A stretch of 38,598 nucleotides of DNA, from the NCBI GenBank assembly GCA_009784685.1, contig WRBF01000015.1, forward strand, positions 1 through 38,598. The letters run 5' to 3'. The stretch is from Defluviitaleaceae bacterium. GTDB taxonomy: Bacteria > Bacillota > Clostridia > Lachnospirales > WRBF01. The notes below the pieces were generated by a model that saw nothing but the letters and a program-made list of their open reading frames with translations, made no database searches and had not been told where the DNA came from. A program made the translations under genes and the position numbers. Shown one piece after another: positions 1 through 8,003 of this stretch (position 1 is the first letter of the stretch; every line of letters begins with the position of its first letter).

Positions 1-57
1 CTGTTTCTACTCTCTTCCACTCTAGCGTTTCTCTCGGCTATTTCAGAAGCGAATGTC

Positions 58-86
58 ATAATAGCACTTTTTTATCACCTCGTCAA
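58..86 (-). promoter_or_regulatory. Strong sigma-A promoter firing leftward out of the window
   Basis: Read on the minus strand, a -35 box TTGACG (81-86) is followed after exactly 17 bases by a -10 box TATTAT (58-63). The transcript would start near position 50 and leave the window to the left. It lies downstream of the Mrp operon, whose last gene ends at 128, so it serves another unit. The near-consensus boxes and the following leader, with no ribosome site or start codon in the last 50 bases, would suit a stable RNA operon, but that is inference. Confidence 0.6.
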
Positions 87-127
87 GGGGTTTTTTTATT
101 TTTTTTTATTTTTTTTTGCGGAGTTGT

Positions 128-1711
128 CTAAAATATACCTGTAACTATCACAGTTAGCGCAAAGAAAAGACCTAATGAAGCGCAAATAGTTGTAAATTTC
201 ATATCAAGATTGCGAAGAGAACTTAGAATCTTACCATCACGCAATACAAACTTAGTTATAAGAAGTCCTGCCACAAGGCTTGCGGCGAAAACTCCAACCT
301 TTTCCAAGTATCCAAGAGCATCAACATGCATTTCCAAATTAAACGCAAAGTTCTTAAACGCCTCGCCAAAAATGCCTAAAACGAAACATACGATACCAAA
401 AAGCATAACAGCTGTCTGTCTACACCAGTCCGTAGTAACCTCTCTAAGTTCACGGTTAGGCTTTCCAAAAAACATTGCCGAATATTTAAGACAGATTAAA
501 ATTGTTCCTAAGTTAATAATAATCATTGTCCATTCCAACAAGCCATCTACCCCGCCCATCATGAAGTATTTCGAAACAGATCCATTGAACAGAGGCATAC
601 CAACAATACCAAATATCGCCAAAATTGTTGCAATTGCAACAGTTCTATTTGTATTCCATAAACCACGAATTTCGTCAATATTTTTAGTGCGATATCTCAT
701 AATAACCATGCTTGTACACATAAAGAGTGATGTTTTGAATATCGCATGATTAACTATGTGAAAAAGTGAGCCGTAGAAAGCATATTCATAATCCATGTTT
801 AACCCAATCATAATCAGACCAATTTGTGCAATTGTGCTGTATGCTAAAATCAGCTTGATATCCTTTTGAGCAAGAGATAAAACAACACCGGCTATCCCAG
901 TTATTATACCGATAATCATAAAAAATTCCTGTGCTGCAATAGGTTCGAAGACTTCTTGAAAGCGTATAAACATATAAACACCGCTTTTAACATGCAGACC
1001 AGACATAAGAGCTGCTATTGACGAACGTGCACCGGGCATTGAATTAACCTTTGGCAGCCATGTGACAAGCGGCAAAAGAGAACATTTTGAAGCAATCGCT
1101 GTCATTATTAACGCATAAGGCAGAATAAGATTAGAGCGATCAATACCTGATATAGCATATTTCACTCCATACATATCTAAAGTGCCTGTCAGCATATATA
1201 AGTAGCCCATGCCAAAGAGGTAGAGCTGCATAACGATTATATTTATCATAAGGAAAGTCATGCCGGGCAACATATTGCGACGCTCACGGTCATACATAAG
1301 TAAAATTGTAACGACAACAGTCCCAACTTCTACAAGTACAAACGTATTGAAAAAGTCACGTGTTAGAAATAGCCCAATTAGCGAAGCCTCGAGCAAAAAT
1401 AACAAAAACCAAAAGGTGCGGCTATTGCGTTCGTTAATACTGTACAGTGTTACAAGTAGGAATATGAAAGTACACAACAGGGTAAACACTGCTGCTAAGT
1501 TATCTGCCCGCAAAATAATCCCAAGAAATCCGTCAAACTCTCCAACTACAGTATATACTGTTTCATAGCGGCTTATCATAAACAGATAAAAAGTAAATGC
1601 GACAAGTGCCGATTGGAATAAAGCCGCAATGATACGAGCAGACCTTGCTCCGGAAAATACGAACAAGAAGACTGATATCAATACTGGGATAATTACGAAA
1701 TAGGTAAGCAT
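128..1711 (-). CDS. mrpD: Mrp/Mbh-type antiporter subunit D-like (second copy, last gene of operon)
   Basis: A 527-residue polytopic membrane protein of the NuoL/M/N-MrpD family, the proton- and cation-translocating subunits of Mrp antiporters and related complexes. The family's transmembrane charged residues are visible: Glu128 (FVLVEVG), Lys209 (ASKCSLLP), Lys242 (HVKSGVY) and a His318/His322/Lys326 cluster (FHIVNHAIFK). It should sit in the cytoplasmic membrane and exchange Na+ or other cations for H+. It is the last gene of a leftward operon, 45 bases after a clear paralogue at 1757-3343 with the same length and the same charged residues in register. No clear hairpin terminator follows. 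Which paralogue replaces the NuoL-like half of MrpA cannot be told from sequence alone. Confidence 0.9.
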   Translation of the reverse strand: MLTYFVIIPVLISVFLFVFSGARSARIIAALFQSALVAFTFYLFMISRYETVYTVVGEFDGFLGIILRADNLAAVFTLLCTFIFLLVTLYSINERNSRTFWFLLFLLEASLIGLFLTRDFFNTFVLVEVGTVVVTILLMYDRERRNMLPGMTFLMINIIVMQLYLFGMGYLYMLTGTLDMYGVKYAISGIDRSNLILPYALIMTAIASKCSLLPLVTWLPKVNSMPGARSSIAALMSGLHVKSGVYMFIRFQEVFEPIAAQEFFMIIGIITGIAGVVLSLAQKDIKLILAYSTIAQIGLIMIGLNMDYEYAFYGSLFHIVNHAIFKTSLFMCTSMVIMRYRTKNIDEIRGLWNTNRTVAIATILAIFGIVGMPLFNGSVSKYFMMGGVDGLLEWTMIIINLGTILICLKYSAMFFGKPNRELREVTTDWCRQTAVMLFGIVCFVLGIFGEAFKNFAFNLEMHVDALGYLEKVGVFAASLVAGLLITKFVLRDGKILSSLRNLDMKFTTICASLGLFFALTVIVTGIF

Positions 1712-1756
1712 GTTGCCCTCCTTAAGATTATGAGCGCAAAGACAAAGACAAACGCC

Positions 1757-3343
1757 CTAAAGAATTCCTACAAAGATTAAAGTCAGACCAAAAAACACTC
1801 CCATAGACATACAAACGCTTTTAAAGCTGAAATTTAAATTAGCAAGACGTTTTAAAACCTGATTACCCTTTACTGCATATTTATATATCAAATATCCTAT
1901 CGCTAAGCTTGCAAAGAAAATTAGCGACTTCTCTAGATAGCTTGATAGGCTGATGCTTACATTAGCGTCAAACAGGAAATTTATCAGCTGTTGTCCAAAA
2001 ACGCCTCCTGCCAGACACATAATTCCCAAAGCTGTTGTTGGTATAATCCTCCATTTGTCTGTCTCGACAGCTTTGCCTTGTAAGCCGTTGTCCTTTCCGA
2101 ACAATATCCCGGAATATTTTATGAAAGATATAATAGTTCCTAAGCTGATGATATTAGTTGTCCACATAAGCCAAGTCGGAACATCATAGGAAATAAAATA
2201 TTTTGAAACACTTCCTATGAATAATGGTGCGCCGGTTATGCCTAACACTGCTGCTAGCGTAACTACACCCGTGAGCGGCAACCGCTTTAACACACCTTTG
2301 ATTTTATAAACATCACATGTACCATATGAGCGATAAATTATACCAGCGGTAAGAAATAGGGCAGATTTAAATATCCCGTGACTTACTACATGATACAGCC
2401 CGCCTATTTGTGAATAATACCCTCCGGATGACAGACCAATTATTATAAGTCCCACTTGAGACATTGTATGATACGCTAAAATCATCTTTATATTGGTTTG
2501 TGATATTGCCAGTATAACACCTGTTATACTGGCGGCAATCCCTACAACCAGGAAAAAGTCATGAGAAGCAAAAGATCCAAAAACCTCCTGTAGCCGTATA
2601 AACAAGTAAACATTAGTTTTTATCTGTACCCCGGAAAGTATCGCTGCAACAGCGCAGGGCGCAGCAGGGTATAATTGAGTTTTTGGCGTAAAGCTAAATA
2701 GCGGTATTATTGAGCACTTAAAAGCAATCGCTGTCATTATCAATGCATAGGGAAGAATCAAATCAGCCCTATCAGATAAAGCAATTGCATCCGACACATA
2801 AGCAATATCAAACGCACCTGTTAGTTTATAGACATATGCCAAACCAAGCAAATAAAACTGCATAGCGACGATGTTAAGCATGAGAAAGACCATTCCGCCA
2901 AACATTTGCCGCCTTTCCCGATTGAACATCAACAGGATTATAACGACGACAGTGCTGACCTCAACCAACACAAATATGTTAAACAGATCTCTGGTAAAAT
3001 AAAGCCCCGTCAAAGCCGCCTCTAAAATAAACAGCAAAAACCAGAAGGTTCGGCTGTCTGTCATGTTAAAGCTATATACAGCAACCACTAAAAAGATTAT
3101 TGATGTAAGCAGCATAAAAACGGCAGATACGCTGTATATGCGCAGATATATCCCTAAAAAATCAATATAACCGCCTACAATTGTTACAGTGTCTCCCCCG
3201 CGTGTTAATAAGACCAAGTAGAAGGAAAAGGCGGTAAAAGCTGTCTGAAGAATTATCGCCAAAACCCGTGCTGATTTATTATCTGAAAAAACGAAAAGGA
3301 GCGACGCAATTAGAACAGGAATTACTACAAAATACGTCAGCAT
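1757..3343 (-). CDS. mrpD: Mrp/Mbh-type antiporter subunit D-like (first copy)
   Basis: A 528-residue polytopic membrane protein, paralogous to the following gene. It has the MrpD/NuoM-type core with Glu128 (FVLVEVS), Lys209 (AFKCSIIP), Lys242 (QIKTNVY) and a His/Lys motif near 318-326 (YHVVSHGIFK). It retains YPAAPCAVAAILSG, closer to the usual family motif (YPAAPxPVSALL) than its partner, which reads NSMPGARSSIAALMSG. It starts 3 bases after mrpC stops, so the two are probably translationally coupled. Expected role: ion-translocating subunit of the membrane antiporter. Paired D-type subunits in one operon also occur in Mbx-type complexes of archaea, but no hydrogenase or sulfane reductase module is present here. 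Confidence 0.9.
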   Translation of the reverse strand: MLTYFVVIPVLIASLLFVFSDNKSARVLAIILQTAFTAFSFYLVLLTRGGDTVTIVGGYIDFLGIYLRIYSVSAVFMLLTSIIFLVVAVYSFNMTDSRTFWFLLFILEAALTGLYFTRDLFNIFVLVEVSTVVVIILLMFNRERRQMFGGMVFLMLNIVAMQFYLLGLAYVYKLTGAFDIAYVSDAIALSDRADLILPYALIMTAIAFKCSIIPLFSFTPKTQLYPAAPCAVAAILSGVQIKTNVYLFIRLQEVFGSFASHDFFLVVGIAASITGVILAISQTNIKMILAYHTMSQVGLIIIGLSSGGYYSQIGGLYHVVSHGIFKSALFLTAGIIYRSYGTCDVYKIKGVLKRLPLTGVVTLAAVLGITGAPLFIGSVSKYFISYDVPTWLMWTTNIISLGTIISFIKYSGILFGKDNGLQGKAVETDKWRIIPTTALGIMCLAGGVFGQQLINFLFDANVSISLSSYLEKSLIFFASLAIGYLIYKYAVKGNQVLKRLANLNFSFKSVCMSMGVFFGLTLIFVGIL

Positions 3344-3346
3344 TTG

Positions 3347-3727
3347 CTAGTCATCCGACTCCTCTTTGCGGGCAATATCTGAAATGATGAGCCAATCCGC
3401 AGTTTTATATTTTCTAAACAATGCGTTAAGCATCGTAATATTTATCGCTGTAACTGATACACCAATGATTATAGCCGTAAGCATAAGAGCCTGTGGCATA
3501 GGGTCAGCAAATGCACTAAGATCATCAAGCATTCCAAGTTCATATACTATAGGAGGAGCCGTGCCGTAACGAGCACCTAAAAACAACCAGAACATAATTA
3601 CTGCCGTTTGCATAAGCAGTATGAAGATAATAGATTTTATAATATTACGGCTAGTGATGATGCCGAAAAAGCTGATAAAAAACATTATGACTGCAAAATA
3701 ATCTAAAGGTATAATGTTTGCTATCAT
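3347..3727 (-). CDS. mrpC: Mrp/Mbh antiporter subunit C (NuoK-like)
   Basis: A 126-residue protein with three hydrophobic helices, the size and pattern of MrpC/MnhC and NuoK. The family hallmark region ...ADPMPQALMLTAIIIGVSVTAINITML is present around residues 73-103, including the conserved DPxPQALxLTAIVIG stretch. It overlaps the stop of the upstream MnhB-type gene by four bases (ATGA), showing translational coupling, and is followed 3 bases later by a D subunit. It is part of the membrane antiporter; MrpC and MrpD subunits pack together in known complexes. Confidence 0.92.
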   Translation of the reverse strand: MIANIIPLDYFAVIMFFISFFGIITSRNIIKSIIFILLMQTAVIMFWLFLGARYGTAPPIVYELGMLDDLSAFADPMPQALMLTAIIIGVSVTAINITMLNALFRKYKTADWLIISDIARKEESDD

Positions 3728-4710
3728 GACTTCACCCCTTTGTTAACATTCAAGTTTGTTTCTTCTCCTCTCTCTATCGCAATGTAGCGATAGAAAAGGA
3801 TGAAAAATCCACATGCCACTTTTAACCCGATTAATATATTCATTGTCAAAAGGTATGCACCTTGGTAAATTTCCCGAAATTCCGCAGGCAAATACGCCGC
3901 AGCACCTACAAATATTGCAATTATTGCAGCAACTATAATGTTAATGAAAATCAGTTCTTCCAGTTTTATAACTTTTTTAACCGGAATGTCATAGATATCA
4001 TAAATGAAATAACGGCAGATGAAGAAAGATGCTACAGCCAAGCCGCCTTGGAAGCCGCCGCCCGCAGAAATATGACCGTTTGCAATAATATAAGCACCAA
4101 AAAGCAAAATCAAAGGGCAGATTATACGCATTGTAAGAACAGCCATTTTTGAACCTTCAATATCACTAGGACGACCGTCTGACACGTATGTTTTATCAGA
4201 CCATGACATATGAGACACAGCAACTACCGAAATAACCAAGATCAGAGCCTCGAATAAAGTGTCATAAACTCGATATCCTGCCAATATCGCATTTACAGCA
4301 TTCTGACCACCTATATCTTCCATAAACCTAAGTAGGTACAGCTCTTTCAAATAAGTGCTGACAGATGTGTCTGGCATAAAGTGTATAAACAGAACAAAGA
4401 GACCAATCGTGAAAGTCAGAGGCAAAACAATTTTTGCAAATCGCTTACCCAACGCTATTGAGATTGGCTTTTCTACAAGCGTTTGACCTTTTCTACCGTA
4501 ATATCTCTCAATACATATGACAAAGAAAATTGTGGAAAAAGCAGAAATACCAGCCTCTGCCATAGCCACGTCAGGTGCGCCTAAAAACAGGTAACAAACC
4601 GCAGTTATTAGTGAGAAAATCCCAAAATATACGATAATACGATACGCTTTGTTTTCAAAAACTATAAGCATAGCTAAAACAATCCATAATACTAATAAAA
4701 CCTCTAGCAT
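3724..4710 (-). CDS. Fused MbhD (DUF4040) + MbhE + MnhB/MrpB antiporter subunit
   Basis: A 328-residue membrane protein joining three elements. Residues about 1-75 match the MbhD/DUF4040 domain (LGAPDVAMAEAGISAFS). Residues about 90-165 resemble MbhE (LKELYLL...AILAGYRVYDTLFEALILVISVVAV). Residues about 190-315 are an MnhB domain (MRIICPLILLFGAYIIANGHISAGGGFQGG). In classical Mrp systems the first two parts form the C-terminal end of MrpA and the third is the separate MrpB; in Mbh complexes they are usually separate genes. Here they stand without the large NuoL-like part of MrpA. It lies between mrpG (2 bases upstream) and mrpC (4-base overlap). Confidence 0.88.
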   Translation of the reverse strand: MLEVLLVLWIVLAMLIVFENKAYRIIVYFGIFSLITAVCYLFLGAPDVAMAEAGISAFSTIFFVICIERYYGRKGQTLVEKPISIALGKRFAKIVLPLTFTIGLFVLFIHFMPDTSVSTYLKELYLLRFMEDIGGQNAVNAILAGYRVYDTLFEALILVISVVAVSHMSWSDKTYVSDGRPSDIEGSKMAVLTMRIICPLILLFGAYIIANGHISAGGGFQGGLAVASFFICRYFIYDIYDIPVKKVIKLEELIFINIIVAAIIAIFVGAAAYLPAEFREIYQGAYLLTMNILIGLKVACGFFILFYRYIAIERGEETNLNVNKGVKS

Positions 4711-4712
4711 AG

Positions 4713-5060
4713 TTACTCTCCTTTAGAAGAATCAGTTTCAGAATCATCAACAAGTTGACCTTCCAATTGATAACCTGCTAAATATGCAGAGCGAGCTACG
4801 ATATGAGCAACCATTGGATTTAGTATTAAAATGATGATTGTGATAAGTAACACTTTGCCTGTAAAAAAGCTTATACCATTGTGCAGGCATATACCGATAA
4901 GCAAGGTTAGCAGTCCTACGGTATCAATCTTTGAGGTAACTAAAATACGCGGATAAAAATCTTTAAAACGAAACAGATTAACTGCGCCAAACAACATAAA
5001 AGCGATTCCTGCGCCTATAGCTATGTTGCCAGCAATCTGCAAAATATTGGATATATCCAT
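4713..5060 (-). CDS. mrpG: Mrp antiporter subunit G
   Basis: A 115-residue membrane protein with three hydrophobic segments, matching MrpG/MnhG/PhaG. The core FRFKDFYPRILVTSKIDTVGLLTLLIGICLH (residues about 30-60) corresponds to the family's LRFPDxYxRxHAxxKxxTLG signature, followed by NPMVAHIVARSAY near residue 81, also a family hallmark. The C-terminal end is acidic and soluble. Its start overlaps the stop of mrpF by one base. It is an accessory subunit needed for assembly and activity of the antiporter in studied Mrp systems. Confidence 0.93.
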   Translation of the reverse strand: MDISNILQIAGNIAIGAGIAFMLFGAVNLFRFKDFYPRILVTSKIDTVGLLTLLIGICLHNGISFFTGKVLLITIIILILNPMVAHIVARSAYLAGYQLEGQLVDDSETDSSKGE

Positions 5061-5326
5061 TATTTACCCCTCCTGCGTTTGCCAAGCCTATGTTCAGATA
5101 AAAATAATGCAATGAAAATAGTACCGATAAAACCGAAGAGTGCGTAAATTATAGCAAAATCAATCAAAAACGCCAAACCCTCTACAGAAGCATAAGCTAT
5201 TATTATTATGATAGTCTTTGTAGCTATAAGGTTCATAGCTAAAAGCCTGTCCCATATAGACGGACCAATTGCCGCACGGATTACATATAGGGTCAAAAGC
5301 CCTAGCATTGCCCACAATACAAACAT
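5060..5326 (-). CDS. mrpF: Mrp antiporter subunit F
   Basis: An 88-residue protein with three hydrophobic helices, matching MrpF/MnhF. The motif RAAIGPSIWDRLLAMNLIATKTI (residues about 17-39) is the family's conserved RxxxGPTxxDRxxAxNxxxT signature. The basic tail (RLGKRRRGK) faces the cytoplasm by the positive-inside rule. The start has a GGAGG-type site (AGGAGGGC on the minus strand). It follows mrpE after 28 bases and overlaps mrpG by one base. Confidence 0.93.
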   Translation of the reverse strand: MFVLWAMLGLLTLYVIRAAIGPSIWDRLLAMNLIATKTIIIIIAYASVEGLAFLIDFAIIYALFGFIGTIFIALFLSEHRLGKRRRGK

Positions 5327-5354
5327 AATGCCCTCCTAATGTTTAGACAGGTTC

Positions 5355-5837
5355 TTACTTCTTTTCAGCTTTAATCAGTCTTTGTTCCAGTTTATATTTT
5401 AGCATTTTATCAGCTGTGTTTGAATCTCCAGGAGTATACTTATCCCTTATCCACAGTAACGTGATATCTCTGTTGTCAAGATCAAGCAAAATAGAACCCG
5501 GCGTTAGTGTGATAGAATCAGCCAGAACTACACGAAGGGTATCGCTTTTAAGTTGCGTCTTTACCGTTACAATATCCACAACCGGACCTTTAAGAATAGT
5601 TTTAATAACGGAAAACCCTGCAGCATAAATTTGACCAATCAAGAAAAAAGGATAAGTAGCAAAATTAGCAAAATTTACATCCTTAACATCTTTATATGGA
5701 AGGAATTTATTACCAAAGTAAATACATAACATAGCAACTAAAAAGCCCATTATAACAGAGCTTAAGGAAAGTTCTTCCATAAGCATTATCCATGCTACCA
5801 TAAGTGCCAACAAAACAAAAAATTTATATTTGACCAT
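5355..5837 (-). CDS. mrpE: Mrp antiporter subunit E (first gene of operon)
   Basis: A 160-residue protein with two or three N-terminal hydrophobic segments (residues about 5-45 and 60-85) and a soluble C-terminal domain, as in MrpE/MnhE. The stretch SITLTPGSILLDLDNRDITLLWI (residues about 108-130) matches the conserved SITLTPGTxxxxxxxxxLxVHxL core of the family. It is the promoter-proximal gene of the seven-gene leftward operon. The 175-base gap to the next gene at 6013 must hold the operon promoter, but I see no convincing pair of boxes there. Confidence 0.9.
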   Translation of the reverse strand: MVKYKFFVLLALMVAWIMLMEELSLSSVIMGFLVAMLCIYFGNKFLPYKDVKDVNFANFATYPFFLIGQIYAAGFSVIKTILKGPVVDIVTVKTQLKSDTLRVVLADSITLTPGSILLDLDNRDITLLWIRDKYTPGDSNTADKMLKYKLEQRLIKAEKK

Positions 5838-6012
5838 TTCATACCTCTAATTCCATTTTATAGTTAAGCCATAAAAGTCAAAAAATAACCACAGCCTGCT
5901 TTATAACTCATAAAAAATCAGTTTAAAGGCAAGCTACTGTATCAATTTCGAATTATACACTTCTTTCTATTTTTCGTCAATGGGTGAAGAACAATAAAAA
6001 GTGGATCAATTT

Positions 6013-7266
6013 CTACCCAAGCATCGGCATATATGTTTTAGGCGAGTCAAATAACGAAAGCTGTTCCATTCCAAAAGAGTATATCCTTGGATCAGTTAGT
6101 GCTTGCGTTGCTGTGCTTTTATTAATCCCAGAGATCGGCTTCCAGTCATTAGCTATAATAAAATACTGCGCACGCTTTAAAACTGCACCGATTCGTTTTA
6201 GCTCGGCAATTCCAAGCTTACTCTGCCTTCTTGCTGTAACAATTCGTCTTGCACTCGTCGGACCAATTCCGGGAATACGCAAAAGTTCTTCTAGAGGCGC
6301 TTTGTTCACATCAATTGGGAAAAGCTGCATATTATTAATAGCCCAATTGCATTTCGGGTCTAAGAATGGGTTAAAATTAGGGGTTTCTTCGCTTAAAATT
6401 TCTTCAGCTCCAAACCCATATTGCCGCATAAGCCAATCTGCCTGGTAAAGACGATGTTCTCGAAGAAGTGGCGGCTTTGTATCAATTGCAGGCAGCAATG
6501 AATTTTCAACCATTGGAATGTATGCAGAATAAAACACACGTTTCAAAGCGTATTTGTTATACATTGCCGATGCAAGTCTTATTATCTGATAGTCGCTTTC
6601 CGGGCTTGCGCCAATAATCATCTGAGTTGCCTGACCGGCTGATGCAAACCTTGGAGCATTTTTGTAAACGGCGACTTCTTGCTTGTTAATATCGCCTTCA
6701 ACTGCTATTTGCCTCATCGGCGCAAGTATAGCTTCTCTTTTTTTGCCGGGGGCAAGAAGTTTAAGACTTTCCTCGCTTGGAAGCTCAATATTGATACTTA
6801 AACGATCTGCAACAAATCCCATTTTACTAACTAGCTCTTGTGATGCCCCCGGGATAGTCTTAGCATGAATATACCCCCAAAAATTATGTTTATAGCGGAG
6901 CAGTTCGAGAACCCCTATCATCTGTTCCATAGTATAATCCGGATTTTTAATAACCCCACTTGATAAAAAAAGCCCTTCGATATAATTCCGTCTATAAAAC
7001 TCTATCGTAAGATCAGCAAGTTCAGCAGGCGTGAAAGATGCTCGTTCACAGTCATTGCTTACCCTATTTACGCAGTATTTACAGTCATAAATACACTCAT
7101 TTGACATAAGAACTTTTAGCAGTGTAACACATCTACCATCAGCAGAAAAAGCGTGACAACACCCGGCGGCAATCGTTTTTCCCGGGCGGTCTACGCCAGA
7201 TGAAGTGCAAGCGGCATCATATTTTGCACTATCTGTGAGAATTATAAGTTTTTTCATTAAGTCCAT
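6013..7266 (-). CDS. Putative DNA modification/repair radical SAM protein
   Basis: A 417-residue radical SAM enzyme of the family annotated as putative DNA modification/repair radical SAM protein. The [4Fe-4S] motif CxxxCxxC is at Cys58-Cys62-Cys65 (NECIYDCKYCVNR). The middle reads like a radical SAM barrel (GLFLSSGVIKNPDYT, GYIHAKTIPGA). A helix-hairpin-helix DNA-binding motif (LLRIPGIGPTSARRIV) lies near residues 330-350. The natural substrate is not known to me. In many Clostridia this gene is next to a DUF4130 partner, absent here. It starts 6 bases after the S24 repressor gene, so both share a promoter and probably the same repression. ATG codons at 7266 and 7257 are both possible starts. 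Confidence 0.85.
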   Translation of the reverse strand: MDLMKKLIILTDSAKYDAACTSSGVDRPGKTIAAGCCHAFSADGRCVTLLKVLMSNECIYDCKYCVNRVSNDCERASFTPAELADLTIEFYRRNYIEGLFLSSGVIKNPDYTMEQMIGVLELLRYKHNFWGYIHAKTIPGASQELVSKMGFVADRLSINIELPSEESLKLLAPGKKREAILAPMRQIAVEGDINKQEVAVYKNAPRFASAGQATQMIIGASPESDYQIIRLASAMYNKYALKRVFYSAYIPMVENSLLPAIDTKPPLLREHRLYQADWLMRQYGFGAEEILSEETPNFNPFLDPKCNWAINNMQLFPIDVNKAPLEELLRIPGIGPTSARRIVTARRQSKLGIAELKRIGAVLKRAQYFIIANDWKPISGINKSTATQALTDPRIYSFGMEQLSLFDSPKTYMPMLG

Positions 7267-7272
7267 AAGGCA

Positions 7273-7869
7273 TCACCACTTACTTCTCGTCTCAATTACC
7301 TTGCCAAAAACCCGAAAACGTTCTAAATCATCCCCGCTGATTGTTATCGTTTCGTATTCATCATTAAAAGGAACTAGACTAACGACACCATTTTTATAGG
7401 AATATTCTTTTAAAGTTGCATCTCCATCGCCATATATTACAACACCAAGATCCCCATTTTTTAGATCTTCCTGTAGCTTAACCAACGCCAAGTCGCCATG
7501 CCTTATATATGGTTCCATTGAATCACCTTTAACAATCAAATAACGGTGAGCATCAGCATCCTCAACTTCGGCCGCAGATGTTCCAAGGTCTTCTTCATAT
7601 GCCAAGGCATCATAACCTGCCTTGACTGTACCTATAATTTTAACGCTTGAAAATGCGCTTGCGGGGTAAACTGAGTCTGCAATACCAAGCAAGTAATCAG
7701 CACTGACATCAAAAAATTCCGCAAGACCTGCCACTGTGCGAGATTCAGGAAATGACTGAGAAGATTCCCATTTTGCTATTGCTTGCTGCGAAACATTAAA
7801 ATGTTTCGCTAAGTCTATTTGTGTAAGAGCACGCTGCTTCCGAAGCGCCTTTAATCTTGTTGAGAACAA
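7273..7869 (-). CDS. LexA-like XRE repressor with self-cleaving S24 domain
   Basis: A 198-residue regulator. Residues 1-60 form an XRE/Cro-type helix-turn-helix domain (LRKQRALTQIDLAKHFNVSQQAIAKWES). Residues about 75-195 are an S24/LexA peptidase domain: probable cleavage bond Ala84-Gly85 (TVKAGYD), catalytic Ser117 (VKGDSMEPY) and Lys154 (ATLKEY). All parts for autocleavage are intact, so it should be inactivated by RecA-bound single-stranded DNA, like LexA or phage CI. It is not canonical LexA, whose N-terminal domain is winged helix. Its promoter contains an 18-bp inverted repeat, indicating autorepression. An AGGAGG site precedes the start. The downstream radical SAM gene is the likely co-regulated target. 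Confidence 0.88.
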   Translation of the reverse strand: MFSTRLKALRKQRALTQIDLAKHFNVSQQAIAKWESSQSFPESRTVAGLAEFFDVSADYLLGIADSVYPASAFSSVKIIGTVKAGYDALAYEEDLGTSAAEVEDADAHRYLIVKGDSMEPYIRHGDLALVKLQEDLKNGDLGVVIYGDGDATLKEYSYKNGVVSLVPFNDEYETITISGDDLERFRVFGKVIETRSKW

Positions 7870-7912
7870 AAAATCTCCTCCTTTTTATGGATAATATACA
7901 ATCAAAAAAACA

Positions 7913-7957
7913 AACAACCGTCAGTTGTATATCGAGATAATACACCTGATGGTTGTT
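7913..7957. promoter_or_regulatory. Palindromic operator of the S24 repressor
   Basis: Two 18-bp arms, 7913-7930 and 7940-7957, form an inverted repeat matching at 16 of 18 positions with a 9-base centre (core AACAACCRTCAG). One arm lies between the -35 and -10 boxes and the other just downstream of the -10. This is the arrangement expected for autorepression by the dimeric HTH/S24 regulator encoded directly downstream. Binding by that protein is inferred from position. Confidence 0.7.
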
Positions 7958-7965
7958 TTTGTCAA
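7937..7965 (-). promoter_or_regulatory. Sigma-A promoter of the S24 repressor operon
   Basis: On the minus strand, TTGACA (7960-7965) is separated by exactly 17 bases from TATTAT (7937-7942). This is a near-consensus promoter about 70 bases upstream of the repressor start codon. One arm of the inverted repeat at 7913-7957 fills the spacer, so a bound repressor would block RNA polymerase. Confidence 0.8.
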
Positions 7966-8003
7966 GACTTTCTTAAGTTACAAATTTATTACAAAATGGG
8001 TTT

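Noticed and set aside
5838-6012. Possible promoter of the Mrp operon (TTGACT near a TATAAA on the minus strand)
   Set aside because: The spacing is only 13 bases, and other pairs in the gap have poor boxes or spacing, so I do not call one.
5984-6448. 154-codon plus-strand open frame opposite the radical SAM gene
   Set aside because: It is antisense to a well-supported gene with CxxxCxxC and helix-hairpin-helix motifs, and shows no family resemblance.
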